DNA from: Phosphoribacter sp037045045
GTDB lineage: Bacteria > Actinomycetota > Actinomycetes > Actinomycetales > Dermatophilaceae
Assembly: GCA_037045045.1 (NCBI GenBank)
Contig: JBAOHL010000007.1
Coordinates: 1 to 64,000, forward strand
Length of the DNA: 64,000 bases
Reading direction: 5' to 3'
The notes beneath the pieces were generated by a model. The model did not search any database and had not been told where the DNA came from. It worked only from the letters and a program-made list of their open reading frames with translations. The first letter of the stretch is position 1. Every line of letters starts with the position of its first letter. This document shows, piece by piece, positions 52,763 to 61,018 of the stretch. The translations under genes and the position numbers were made by a program.

Positions 52763-52781
52763 GTCCGTACCGAGTCCGTAT
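52763..52781 (+). repeat. Left arm-type direct repeats (attL side)
   Basis: GTCCGTAC (52763-52770) and GAGTCCGTA (52772-52780) are direct repeats about 150 bases inside the left core. The same GAGTCCGTAC unit occurs about 100 bases inside the right core. Such paired inner repeats are typical binding sites for the N-terminal arm-binding domain of tyrosine integrases or for Xis. Confidence 0.6.
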
Positions 52782-52785
52782 CGGC

Positions 52786-53181
52786 TCAGTGGTATGCCGG
52801 AGGGTTGCCCCCAGCCGTCCCGATGTTGCCTCTCTGCCAGAGCTCGACGAGGTCCCGTGCGACGACGGCCACGGGGATTCCGGTCACTCGTGCGACGGCC
52901 TCGACCGTCATCGGGAGGTCCGCCGTCTCGACATACGAGCGGATGCGGCGAAGACGCACCTCCGACTCACCCATGTCGTGGCCCAGCTCGAAGAAGGAGT
53001 CGAGGGACGGAATGTGGGCCATCGTCGTCCAGCCGACGAGCTCGCGGAAACTGCCGTACTTCTGTGCCGCCCGCGAGATCCCCTTGGCCAGGAGGAAGGC
53101 CAGGTCGTAGCGACGATCTGCCGCATTGACTAGGAGCTCGACCAGCTCTTCGAGGATCTCGTCGTTGGGTTCGGTTTTCAT
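52786..53181 (-). CDS. Unrecognised protein coupled to int
   Basis: This 131-residue acidic, helical protein is not recognised. The stretch MTVEAVARVTGIPVAVVARDLVELWQRGNIG near residues 90-120 looks like a winged helix-turn-helix. Its ATG overlaps the int stop by four bases, so it is translated with the integrase, and it lies between int and attL. Position suggests a role in integration or excision control, but there is no direct evidence. Confidence 0.6.
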   Translation of the reverse strand: MKTEPNDEILEELVELLVNAADRRYDLAFLLAKGISRAAQKYGSFRELVGWTTMAHIPSLDSFFELGHDMGESEVRLRRIRSYVETADLPMTVEAVARVTGIPVAVVARDLVELWQRGNIGTAGGNPPAYH

Positions 53182-54254
53182 GGTCCTGTCCCTTCTGTGA
53201 TGCGGTCTAGTGCGTCGGCTACTGCATCGAGCTCGGTGTCGTAGAGATGCGCGTAGATACGAGACGTCGTCGTGATGGACGAGTGCCCCATGGCTTTCTG
53301 GATGTAGCGGAGGTCCGCGCCGGCGGACCGGGCGAGGCTGCCGAAGGTCCTCCTGAGGTCATGTGGGGTGACGTCGACGAGACCGGCCATGGCGACGGCC
53401 CGATCCCACTTGACGCGACGGCGGAAGTTGCCGACCCTGTCGACGCAGCCTTCGGGGGTTGGGAACACCAACCCGTCCGGGCCGCACCCATCGATGAGTG
53501 GCGCCAGCTCGGCGATGAGGCGCCGGGGGAGTGCGACGTAGCGACGTGATGCCTCCGACTTCGGGGGCCCGATGTGCACCTTGCCCGCGGCCTCAGTGGC
53601 GGCCTCCCGGACATGAAGCCGACGATTCGCCAGGTCGACCGCACCGGCACGCAGCGCAGCGGCCTCCGACCATCGCAACCCCGCCAGTCCCATCGTGAGC
53701 GCCTGGCCGCGGCCGCGTTGTCCAACCGCGTCCGCGAGCGCGAAGAGTTCGCCGGCGGTGAGGATGCGATCGCGGGGAGGGCGCGGCCTGGGTAGCGCCG
53801 CCCCCTTGGCGACATTGGTGGCCACGATCCGGTTGTGCACCGCGAAGTCGAGGACAAGGGCGAGTACGCGATGCGCCATCCGCACTGTGTCTGCGCCCTT
53901 GGCTAGAGACGTGACGAACCGCTGGACATCGGCGCGCGTGAGCCGGCCAACCGGGTAGGCGCCAAGGACTGGCGAGACGTTGCGCCAGGCGGCCCGGTAG
54001 TTCTGTCGTGTCGTTGGCCGGCGGTGTGGCAGCTGCTCGGTCTCGAAGCGCGTCCACAAGGAATCGAGGGTGGCCAGGCCGGCACGCGGGTCGATCCAGG
54101 CGCCGGCCTGCACCGTCTCACGTTGTTCCGCGAGGAAGGATTCAGCCGCTCGCTTGGTGTCGAACACCTTGGCGTGTTCTCGACCGGCCGGGTCGTACCA
54201 GCGGGCACGCCAGCGGACCCGGCCGGCCTTCGTTGTGCGACGTTCGACAGCCAC
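53178..54254 (-). CDS. int: Tyrosine site-specific recombinase (integrase)
   Basis: This 358-residue integrase has an arm-binding N-terminus, a SAM-like core-binding domain (about 60-155) and a catalytic domain. The catalytic residues are Arg194 in GLRWSE, Lys232 in PPKSEASRRY, His298 and Arg301 in TPHDLRRTF, His324 in MGHSS, and the nucleophile Tyr334 in RIYAHLYD. GTG 54254 is chosen because it starts three bases after the xis stop; an open frame upstream overlaps xis. It recombines attP with the tRNA-Thr anticodon-loop region. Confidence 0.93.
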   Translation of the reverse strand: MAVERRTTKAGRVRWRARWYDPAGREHAKVFDTKRAAESFLAEQRETVQAGAWIDPRAGLATLDSLWTRFETEQLPHRRPTTRQNYRAAWRNVSPVLGAYPVGRLTRADVQRFVTSLAKGADTVRMAHRVLALVLDFAVHNRIVATNVAKGAALPRPRPPRDRILTAGELFALADAVGQRGRGQALTMGLAGLRWSEAAALRAGAVDLANRRLHVREAATEAAGKVHIGPPKSEASRRYVALPRRLIAELAPLIDGCGPDGLVFPTPEGCVDRVGNFRRRVKWDRAVAMAGLVDVTPHDLRRTFGSLARSAGADLRYIQKAMGHSSITTTSRIYAHLYDTELDAVADALDRITEGTGP

Positions 54255-54256
54255 CG

Positions 54257-54466
54257 TCAGGAGGCCTTGACCGCGCCCGACTCGACCCGGCAAGAGGTGA
54301 GCCACGCGCTGACGTCCCGAGCGGCATACCGGACGTTGCGAGCGCTCAGGCGAGTGAACGCCGGCCCCTGTCCACGTGTCCGGAGGTCCGCGAGGGTGGA
54401 CGGCGCGAGGCCGAGCCAGTCGCTGACCTCCTTCGGGGTGAGGAACCGGTCCTTGTCACTGGACAC
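54257..54466 (-). CDS. xis: Excisionase (MerR-like helix-turn-helix)
   Basis: This 69-residue DNA-binding protein has LTPKEVSDWLGLAPSTLADLRTRGQGPAFTRLSARNVRYAARDVSAWL, the usual AlpA/Xis winged-HTH form of AICEs. GTG 54466 overlaps the preceding secreted-protein gene by 11 bases. It directs excision with Int by bending DNA near the arm sites. Confidence 0.9.
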   Translation of the reverse strand: MSSDKDRFLTPKEVSDWLGLAPSTLADLRTRGQGPAFTRLSARNVRYAARDVSAWLTSCRVESGAVKAS

Positions 54467-54863
54467 CGAAGATCGCCTCCTTTTCTAGCGGAGCGACGCT
54501 GCTGCCCGTCTTGTCCCACGGGTTGACGCGGTAGATCACGAGATCGGGCGCGATCTGCCACGCGCCCCGCGCCCAGACGTTGATGGTGGTGTCGTCGCAG
54601 GTTCCGGGAATGTACGCCGTGAAGCGGGCCCCCTTGGTCACCTCGACAGGCCCGATGGCCCAACCGTCGCCCTCAGACGGACGAGCGCCGGGAAAGACGA
54701 GCGGGCAGACGCCCGGCTCGGCCACCCACCGGTTGACCGGGAGAGTGCCGGTGCGGGGGATGGAGACCCCCTCGGCGCGCGACGGGGCGGCGAGAGCGAG
54801 GCCTATCGCGGCGGCTGCGGCCGTGACCGCTCCGCAGACGAAGGCCAAGATGTTGCGGGACAT
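54456..54863 (-). CDS. Secreted protein of unknown function
   Basis: This 135-residue protein begins with a signal peptide (MSRNILAFVCGAVTAAAAAIGLALAAPSRA). The mature part has two cysteines (VCPLVFPG and PGTCDDTTINVW) and a beta-rich look. It belongs to the tra-side operon, 12 bases downstream of the FtsK-like gene. Secreted proteins at this place in AICEs are not characterised; it may act in mating or surface exclusion, but this is only an inference. Confidence 0.7.
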   Translation of the reverse strand: MSRNILAFVCGAVTAAAAAIGLALAAPSRAEGVSIPRTGTLPVNRWVAEPGVCPLVFPGARPSEGDGWAIGPVEVTKGARFTAYIPGTCDDTTINVWARGAWQIAPDLVIYRVNPWDKTGSSVAPLEKEAIFGVQ

Positions 54864-54875
54864 GAATTCTTCCTT

Positions 54876-56249
54876 TCAGAGGGGGATATCACTGAGGTGG
54901 TGGTGGCGCCACGACATGGCCCGCTCCACGTGGTCCACGTAGGCGGGGTAGTCGAGGTAGTCGCTGCGGAAGCGGGTGATCGGCTTACCCGGGGTGACGA
55001 TGTAGCCCTCGCCGGGTACGAGGTCGGCCGCGGCTCCGGCGACGTCCGGGGCCGCGGGGAAGACCATCCGCCAGCCATCAGCCGATTCGAGCCGGAAGGC
55101 AATCCGAGTGCTCATCTGGTCTCTCCGGTAGCCGCCCAGCACATCAGCGTCCGCCCGCTGAGCGGCGAGCACGACGACGATGGCTGTCTTGAGCCCCTCG
55201 GCCAACAGCCGCTGGACGTAGAGCTCGGCGCGGACTCTGAGGCGATCCAGCGGCTTGCGTGCAGCGGCAGAGTCGTCGGACGAGCACGCAGCGAGCAGCG
55301 CGGGGTATTCCTCGAGCACGACGAGCAGGAGCGGGTGCGCAGTCGTCGGCTCGCGGATCGCGTCCGTCCTCGTCTCCCGAAGGTGCTGCAGCCTCTCGAC
55401 GAGGACGACGTCAACGAGATGCGCGAGCACGTCGACTGCGCGTTCGAGGGCTTCTGGGGAGGTCCCGCACGCCAGCTGCTCGCTGTCCGGAGCACTCTCG
55501 AAGGGCGCGAGGAGGATCCCGGTCGGATCGATCCCGCACACCTGCACGTCCGGCATACTCGCGGCCTGGGCCAGAAGGGTCTGCAGGGCCACGGACTTCC
55601 CGGACCGGGTGCCGCCGGCCAGGAGGGCATGGGAGGGCGGTGAGAGAGGCGACCAGCCCACGTCCCCGCCAGACTCGTCGCGCCCGAGCAGGAAGCCATC
55701 GGACAGGCACACCGTGCCCGGGGTCGGCTCGTCCAGGCGTCGGCTCTCGGCCAGGGGCTCGTCCCAACGCCACGTCAGCCCGACGACAGTTGGCCGCACC
55801 CGGACGATGTCGAGCCTAGGCGCGTCGAAGAATGCTGCCAGCGCAGCCTGCTCCTTCTCGACGTCATTGACTGTGACGCCGAGGGGGAGGGTCCACTGCG
55901 CCTGTACGCCGTCCGCCACCGACAGGATGCGGAGCGGAGCCAGTGGCGCGTCGCGGAAGGACCCGAGGCCAACAGCATTCACCGTAGGTGCCCAGCCAGC
56001 GGCCGCCCAACGGCGAATCCGCCAACCCCGTAGGCACGGAGTGAGCCGAAGCCAGTGCCCCAGCCACAGCCGGCGCGTGGCGAGCACGAGAACCGCGGTG
56101 AGGCTCCCCAACAACAGCCACATGAGGTGCCCCACTTGGGCGATGGTGAAGACCACCAGGGCGAAAGCCGGTGCCGCCCGTCGACCTGAGGCGCGAGACC
56201 AGGCGAGCATGGCCCCAGGAATGGCGAAGGCGATGGCTGAGCTGATCAT
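54876..56249 (-). CDS. tra: FtsK/SpoIIIE-like DNA translocase (conjugative transfer protein)
   Basis: This 457-residue ATPase has two N-terminal transmembrane helices (about 28-58), a linker, and a P-loop motor domain with Walker A LLAGGTRSGKSVALQ near residue 212 and Walker B HPLLLVVLEEYPALL near residue 315. Such TraB/TraSA proteins move double-stranded DNA between mycelial cells. A winged DNA-reading domain is not obvious at the C-terminus. The ATG shares a base with the previous stop (TGATG), which gives translational coupling. Length is a little under that of pSAM2 TraSA. Confidence 0.88.
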   Translation of the reverse strand: MISSAIAFAIPGAMLAWSRASGRRAAPAFALVVFTIAQVGHLMWLLLGSLTAVLVLATRRLWLGHWLRLTPCLRGWRIRRWAAAGWAPTVNAVGLGSFRDAPLAPLRILSVADGVQAQWTLPLGVTVNDVEKEQAALAAFFDAPRLDIVRVRPTVVGLTWRWDEPLAESRRLDEPTPGTVCLSDGFLLGRDESGGDVGWSPLSPPSHALLAGGTRSGKSVALQTLLAQAASMPDVQVCGIDPTGILLAPFESAPDSEQLACGTSPEALERAVDVLAHLVDVVLVERLQHLRETRTDAIREPTTAHPLLLVVLEEYPALLAACSSDDSAAARKPLDRLRVRAELYVQRLLAEGLKTAIVVVLAAQRADADVLGGYRRDQMSTRIAFRLESADGWRMVFPAAPDVAGAAADLVPGEGYIVTPGKPITRFRSDYLDYPAYVDHVERAMSWRHHHLSDIPL

Positions 56250-56656
56250 CAGGCAGCGCCCTTGGACTCGGAGGAGCCGCGAACCTGCTCCACAGCGGAG
56301 GCGTCCCAGTAGACGTTCTCAGTGACGCCGACGATGCGTGACTCGCGTCCCGTGCCCTGCCGCTGAACGCGGGTCGAGACGGTGATGCGCAGGTCCCTAA
56401 ACCGCACCGGGCCAGGTGACAGCACCGGCTGCTGCGCGGAGGGGACGAGCACGGTGTAGACCTCAGTGCGGGACCGCCCGAACTCCACAATCTGCCGCAT
56501 GCACTCGATGTCCCAGAGCGGGACTCCGTTCTCGTTGGTGGCCTGCGGACGCGGCTGGCCAGGTGCAACCTGAACGCCGAAGTCGGGATGGCCGGAGTTG
56601 TTCCCTGTCGCGGTGTGCGGGTCGTTGAGGACTGCCTGATCTATCTGCACTTGCAT
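56249..56656 (-). CDS. Conserved AICE protein, possibly Pra-like
   Basis: This 135-residue protein has a centre NENGVPLWDIECMRQIVEFGRSRTEVYTVLVPS that resembles the TG-x-PLW-x-V core of the Pra (replication, integration and excision activator) family of pSAM2-type elements. The match is partial and the name is tentative. AGGAG precedes ATG 56656; a longer open frame upstream is unlikely. It is the first gene of the tra-secreted-xis-int operon and is divergent from the regulator. Confidence 0.5.
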   Translation of the reverse strand: MQVQIDQAVLNDPHTATGNNSGHPDFGVQVAPGQPRPQATNENGVPLWDIECMRQIVEFGRSRTEVYTVLVPSAQQPVLSPGPVRFRDLRITVSTRVQRQGTGRESRIVGVTENVYWDASAVEQVRGSSESKGAA

Positions 56657-56811
56657 GGTGTCTCCTGATGTCTGGCGGCGCTCCTTGAGCCGCTCGTACC
56701 TACAGAAGGTGCTGATGCCAACGGATCTGTCACATTGCGATCTGCAGATGGTGCAAGTGCACCATACGGTGCAGACAGTCCGCAAGGTGCTGTGGGTCCA
56801 GCTGGTTCGGT

Positions 56812-57195
56812 GTGACCGAGCGGTGCGTGGGTATCCTTGGCGCCGTGGCAACTGATCGCGTGGGTCGAGCACGCCAAGCGCTGAGTCGCGAGCTCCTGGG
56901 GGAGGAGATCCGGGCAACTCGAATCGCCTTGGCCAACCTAGCTTTGGCGGTCCGACGCATGGAGGAGCGCGTCGATGACTGGGCGAAGGGGAGGCCTGAG
57001 TCAGTCACCGACGAGGTCTTCTTGCTTCAAACGATGCAGGACCTCGGTCAACTGAAGAAGCGTTCCGACCTCGCCATCAAGCAGTTGGCGATCCATGCAG
57101 TTCGAGACCGGGGCCTCTCAGCTCGCACGGTGGCGCGTGAACTCGGTATTGCGCACACGACGATCACACGGTGGATAGAGCAAGGGGATACCTAA
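56812..57195 (+). CDS. Small helix-turn-helix regulator, divergent from tra operon
   Basis: This 127-residue basic, helical protein ends in a helix-turn-helix (LSARTVARELGIAHTTITRWIEQGD, about residues 100-124) of the Xre/Hin type, with a preceding coiled stretch. A second possible GTG start lies about 12 codons in (VATDRVGRARQ). It is divergent from the tra operon across about 155 bases containing GCAAGTGCACCATACGGTGC repeats, so it probably regulates that operon. It is followed by the GIY-YIG-like gene after two bases. Confidence 0.7.
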   Translation: MTERCVGILGAVATDRVGRARQALSRELLGEEIRATRIALANLALAVRRMEERVDDWAKGRPESVTDEVFLLQTMQDLGQLKKRSDLAIKQLAIHAVRDRGLSARTVARELGIAHTTITRWIEQGDT

Positions 57196-57329
57196 GCGTG
57201 CTGCACGTTCCACCCCCACTCAGCCCATGCTGTTCGCCGCGGTGCCAACAGCACCGGGAGCATGTCTACGTGGTGTGCTACGGGCAGCCTGTGGTTGTGA
57301 ATGATCGCGACTATGTCCCAGGTGAGCAG

Positions 57330-58719
57330 ACAGTGCCCCTTGGAGTGGTGGGGTTTTGGGGTGACGGCACGGCTCCGTGATTGAGGGGGCCACCGGCGAG
57401 ATTCTTGATGTGTACCGCCAAGTACTCATCGAGAAGGAGCCTCACCGATGGCCTTGTCTGATTCTGCCTTGTCCGAGCTTGCGGAGGTGTTCCGCACCGG
57501 CGAGGGCACCGACTTCATCCGCGAGTGTGTCCGGGTCGCGATGCAGGAGCTGATCGACGCCGAAGCCACCACAGCGATCGGCGCCGGCCGCTACGAGCGG
57601 ACCGAGTCACGAACGACCGAGCGCAACGGGTCCCGGCCGCGGCTGCTGACCACGCACGCCGGTGATGTGCAGTTGGCGATCCCGAAGCTGCGCGCCGGCA
57701 GCTTCTTCCCGAGCATCCTGTCCCCGCGGCGGCGGATCGACCAGGCGTTGTACGCGGTGGTGATGGAGGCCTACGTCCACGGCGTGTCGACCCGCTCCGT
57801 CGACGACCTGGTCATCGCCTTGGGTGGGAGCGGGATCTCCAAGAGCGAGGTGTCGAGGATCTGCGCCGGCCTGGACGAGAGCGTGGGGGCGTTCCGCGCG
57901 CGGCGTCTGGACCACGTGGAGTTCCCGTACGTCTACCTGGACGCGACGTACCTGCATGTGCGCACCGAACACGGCATGGTCGTGTCCAAGGCCGTGGTGG
58001 TCGCCACCGGCGTCACGGCTGAGGGACGGCGGGAGATCCTTGGCCTGGACGTGGGCGACTCCGAGGACGAAGTGTTCTGGCGGGCGTTCCTGACCGGCCT
58101 GAAGAAGCGGGGCCTGACCGGGGTGCGCCTGGTGATCTCCGACCAGCACTCCGGCCTCGTCGCCGCCCTCGGTCGCGCCCTGCAGGGCAGCGCCCATCAA
58201 CGGTGCCGGGTCCACTTCATCCGCAACGTCCTGGCCCACGTGACCAAGGGCGAGACCGAGATGGTCGCGGCCGTGTTCCGCACGATCTTCGCCCAACCCG
58301 ACCTGGCCTCGATGAGCAAGCAGTGGGACAAGGTCGCCACCGAACTCTCCGCCCGCTACCCCAAGATCGGCGCACTCATGGACCACGCCAAGGCCGAGGT
58401 CCTGGCCTTCGCCGCGTTCCCCCGCGAGCACTGGCGCAAGATCTGGTCCACCAACCCCCTCGAGCGGCTCAACAAGGAGATCAAGCGCCGATCCCGCGTC
58501 GTGGGCATCTTCCCCAACGAGGCCGCCGTCATCCGCCTCGTCGGGGCCGTCCTGGCCGACACCCACGACGAATGGGCCACCGACGAACGCCGCTACCTCT
58601 CCGAAGAATCCATGGCCAAGATCGCCAAGACCCACGACAATGACCCTGTCGCCCTCACCGAGGGCTGACCGGTAGGCACCGAGATGACCTCAAAGCCCAC
58701 CACTCCGCGGGACTCTCAC
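57330..58719 (+). mobile_element. IS256-family insertion sequence with 9-bp target duplication
   Basis: This is a 1,390-bp element flanked by the direct repeat GGTGAGCAG (57321-57329 and 58720-58728). Imperfect terminal inverted repeats are readable. The left end reads ACAGTGCCCCTTGGAGTGGT and the right end, on the other strand, GTGAGAGTCCCGCGGAGTGG; both continue into GGG-TTT-rich tracts. Target duplications of 8-9 bp are the norm for IS256. The flanking repeat length could be 8 or 9 because of one shared base. Confidence 0.88.
57448..58668 (+). CDS. IS256-family (mutator-type) transposase
   Basis: This 406-residue DDE transposase has the family signature in VYLDATYLHVR (Asp165), LVISDQHSGL (Asp232) and STNPLERLNKEIKRR (Glu339). 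The NERNGSRPR-like N-terminal DNA-binding region (RTTERNGSRPRLLTT) is present and the length is complete, so the element may be active. GAAGGAG precedes the ATG. Confidence 0.96.
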   Translation: MALSDSALSELAEVFRTGEGTDFIRECVRVAMQELIDAEATTAIGAGRYERTESRTTERNGSRPRLLTTHAGDVQLAIPKLRAGSFFPSILSPRRRIDQALYAVVMEAYVHGVSTRSVDDLVIALGGSGISKSEVSRICAGLDESVGAFRARRLDHVEFPYVYLDATYLHVRTEHGMVVSKAVVVATGVTAEGRREILGLDVGDSEDEVFWRAFLTGLKKRGLTGVRLVISDQHSGLVAALGRALQGSAHQRCRVHFIRNVLAHVTKGETEMVAAVFRTIFAQPDLASMSKQWDKVATELSARYPKIGALMDHAKAEVLAFAAFPREHWRKIWSTNPLERLNKEIKRRSRVVGIFPNEAAVIRLVGAVLADTHDEWATDERRYLSEESMAKIAKTHDNDPVALTEG

Positions 58720-59258
58720 GGTGAGCAGGTATTCGACTATCCGATCAGCCATTACGTCGGGTACACGTCCGGGCTGCCCTTGAGGCGACTCTGGACCCAC
58801 GGAGCCAAGAGTTCGCGACACGTTGTCGCCGTCATCCCGGGCGACGAACGTCGTGAACACCTGGCCAAGGAACTGGAGGCATGCCCGGCCTGCGGTCGTT
58901 CACTTTGGTACTACGGGGAGAGTCCGCGGCCAATCCCCTTGCTGCAGGCAGGCGACGTTGTCTCCCGAGGTGCTCGCGGCCGCCTCCGATACAGGGTCTC
59001 TACTGATGCCGCTGGGAGAGTCCAGTTGCACCGCATCGACCGACGCGCTCCTCAGGTCCTGTCCGCCGCAGCGGCCCGGCGCTTTTGGCCGTCGTTGGTT
59101 GTGAGGGAGCGCGATCCGGAAAGTTACCGTGCGCGCCAGCATTCGCTACAGGCTGGACTGAGGGGGAACCCTCGACCGACGGGTGCCGACCTGGAACGTC
59201 TTCGCGAGGCCGCCTACCGCGCCATACCGTCGGGGGGAGACGACGCCTCAAGGATCTC

Positions 59259-60470
59259 TTAGGACGGCTGAGGGCCGTCTACCTCGTCCCTCAGGAGTCG
59301 TCCAAAGGTCAGTTGCTCCGCGGGTGCCGTCGACGAACTAGGTCGGAGATCCTGCTCGGGCTCCACGAGAGTCAACGAATCCGCCAGATACATCCAATGT
59401 AGGTTGCCCTCCCTTTCTACCCGGCCGTGCACCTTGATTGCGCGTTCCTCGCGATGCGCCTGCATAGCAATGTCGTACTGCTGCGCGGACAAATGGACTC
59501 GAAGCCTCTTGAACCCGAGGCCAGCAGCGGACGTGTCTAGCCGGATAACGCGGTCGCCGCCGCCGGCCTCTCTGCTCAGCAGGGTCACCTCACCTTCGAC
59601 CAGCGCGACGGTCGGCTCCGTATCCTGCGCTAGTGCCGTGGTTGCACGCTGTAGCACCTCCGCTTCATGGGGCGTGAAGACGATCTGCCTGGTCGGCCCC
59701 GAGTCACTTGAGAACGAGACCTCTGTTTCACCGTCGGCGACGAGTTCACTCAGCGACTTCGTCAACTCGTAGGAGACCCCAACGGTGACCGCCTCCTCAA
59801 AGGGCTCCAGCCTGGGCGATCGCGCATAGGAGTCCAGGCATTCGCGTAACGCATCTAACGATTGTTCTAGGAGGTCAACGATTTCCTTGCCCGAGGTCCG
59901 TTCGGGGTCGACTAGACGATCGCTCGACTTTCTGGCACGTTTTGCTGCTGACTCTGAAAGGTAGTAGGCGTTGTTGGCAGGCGTTAGGGCTTGAATTATG
60001 TAGCTGCCAGCCCGAGGGAGTCCCATAAGCGTGTCTTCTAGGAAGTTCTTCGCAAGGTAGGAGCTACGGTTGCCGTGATATCGCCTTCGCTCCGCGGAGG
60101 CCTTCGCAGCTGCGACCATTTGCTCCCGCGCACGGATATACATCTGCTCGCCTTCATCCCACATGATGAGGCCGGAGGGTAAAGCTGTTTCCTTGCTCCA
60201 CCGGGTGGTTAGCAGCTGAGCCTCGCGTGTCATGATCCGCTCGTTGATGAGTTGCGTCACCAGAGTCGGATCTTGGCTTCGCAGACGCTTCTCCGCCTTC
60301 TCGATGAGCCGCTCAAAGTCGCCCCCCGCAGCGTCGAGCGGGAGGAGGATCTCGTCGAGGCCGTCGCGACTACCCCACGCTTCGAACGTACCATCGACGC
60401 CGCCGGTTCTAACCCAGCCGATACTCCGTGCAATGAGACGAAGAAGATCAACGGGCGGATTACCGTTCAT
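59259..60470 (-). CDS. Unrecognised 403-residue cargo protein, partner of DUF4365 protein
   Basis: The N-terminal 120 residues contain TFEAWGSRDGLDEILLPLDAAGGDFERLIEKAEKRL. The middle is a long, helical, Arg/Glu-rich region (EQMYIRAREQMVAAAKASAERRRY). The C-terminal 180 residues look beta-rich. No catalytic motif was found. ATG 60470 overlaps the stop of the upstream DUF4365 gene (ATGA), so that start is preferred over one 39 bases upstream. Codon third positions are less GC-rich than in flanking genes, which suggests recent acquisition. A joint function with the DUF4365 protein is inferred from coupling. Confidence 0.7.
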   Translation of the reverse strand: MNGNPPVDLLRLIARSIGWVRTGGVDGTFEAWGSRDGLDEILLPLDAAGGDFERLIEKAEKRLRSQDPTLVTQLINERIMTREAQLLTTRWSKETALPSGLIMWDEGEQMYIRAREQMVAAAKASAERRRYHGNRSSYLAKNFLEDTLMGLPRAGSYIIQALTPANNAYYLSESAAKRARKSSDRLVDPERTSGKEIVDLLEQSLDALRECLDSYARSPRLEPFEEAVTVGVSYELTKSLSELVADGETEVSFSSDSGPTRQIVFTPHEAEVLQRATTALAQDTEPTVALVEGEVTLLSREAGGGDRVIRLDTSAAGLGFKRLRVHLSAQQYDIAMQAHREERAIKVHGRVEREGNLHWMYLADSLTLVEPEQDLRPSSSTAPAEQLTFGRLLRDEVDGPQPS

Positions 60471-61009
60471 GGGGCACCTCCGGACCCGATACGGCTCATC
60501 ATCAAGCAAAGCGATACATCGTCAAAGCGCTGCAGAAGTGGCGCTTTGACGGTCGGCTTGAGGGCCGCAGAGCCAGAGCTACCAGCCAAGTTGACCCAAT
60601 AGCCGCTGTGATGAATGCGAAGTGCCTTCGATTTGGCGACGATCCAGTCTGCCGGATCGGCCGGCATGTGCATTATGACGACGATCTTGGGAACCAGCGG
60701 ATTCGCGACGCTAAACTCGTGATATCGCTTTCTTGACATGGTTGCGGAGGCGAAGCCGCCAGTCGGCGCGTTGTGCGTCGCCTTGAGCTGAACCTCAAGC
60801 CGGGCGGTCCGGTCGCCAGCCGTGTGGGTGTCGCTCTTGTGCTTCAGAGTTGCGTCGATGCCATCATCAAAGGAATCGATGCTGACGATGCAGCCCGCTG
60901 CGGCAGCTACTGCATGGAGATAGCTCCTCTGAAGCTCCTCCATCAGGTTCGTCAGCCTCTCCGGGTAGCCGCGGATCACCTGAGGTGCGGCAGCCGGTGT
61001 GGAGGGCAC
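60467..61009 (-). CDS. DUF4365 domain protein (PD-(D/E)xK nuclease fold-like)
   Basis: This 180-residue protein has FDDGIDATLKHKSD followed by ARLEVQLKATHN, giving Asp52, Glu72, Gln74 and Lys76. This is the D...(E/Q)xK core of restriction-endonuclease-like folds and the typical DUF4365 layout. The WIVAKSKALRIHHSGYWVNL segment then fits the family C-terminus. Such proteins occur alone or fused in defence islands, but activity is mostly untested. GTG 61009 follows the rep stop by ten bases. A TATATAG stretch upstream could be its own -10. Confidence 0.72.
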   Translation of the reverse strand: MPSTPAAAPQVIRGYPERLTNLMEELQRSYLHAVAAAAGCIVSIDSFDDGIDATLKHKSDTHTAGDRTARLEVQLKATHNAPTGGFASATMSRKRYHEFSVANPLVPKIVVIMHMPADPADWIVAKSKALRIHHSGYWVNLAGSSGSAALKPTVKAPLLQRFDDVSLCLMMSRIGSGGAP

Positions 61010-61018
61010 ACCTCGATG

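Larger units (their letters stand above)
57198..59262 (+). pseudogene. GIY-YIG-like gene interrupted by an IS256-family insertion
   Basis: The 5' part (57198-57329) ends with codons for GEQ. The same three codons begin the 3' part at 58720, and removing the IS plus one 9-bp duplicate joins them in frame into a 221-residue protein. The joined protein reads through HYVGYTSGLPLRRLWTHG, the GIY-YIG pattern with Arg and His, then HVVAVIPGDERREHLAKELEACPACG, with a CxxC. The N-terminus has a CCSPRC cysteine cluster. The ATG at 58684 lies inside the IS end, so the 3' part is a remnant with an artefactual start. The frame overlaps the convergent cargo gene by four bases. Confidence 0.75.

Noticed and set aside
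54255..54305. Longer integrase start at 54305
   Set aside because: It would overlap xis by about 50 bases with residues that do not match integrases. GTG 54254 directly follows the xis stop.
58684..58719. ATG at 58684 as the start of a separate gene right of the transposase
   Set aside because: This ATG lies inside the right terminal inverted repeat of the IS. The downstream frame joins in frame with the ORF left of the IS after removing the element.
60471..60509. Upstream start for the 403-aa cargo gene at 60509
   Set aside because: It would overlap the DUF4365 gene by 43 bases. The ATGA overlap at 60470 is the usual coupled arrangement.
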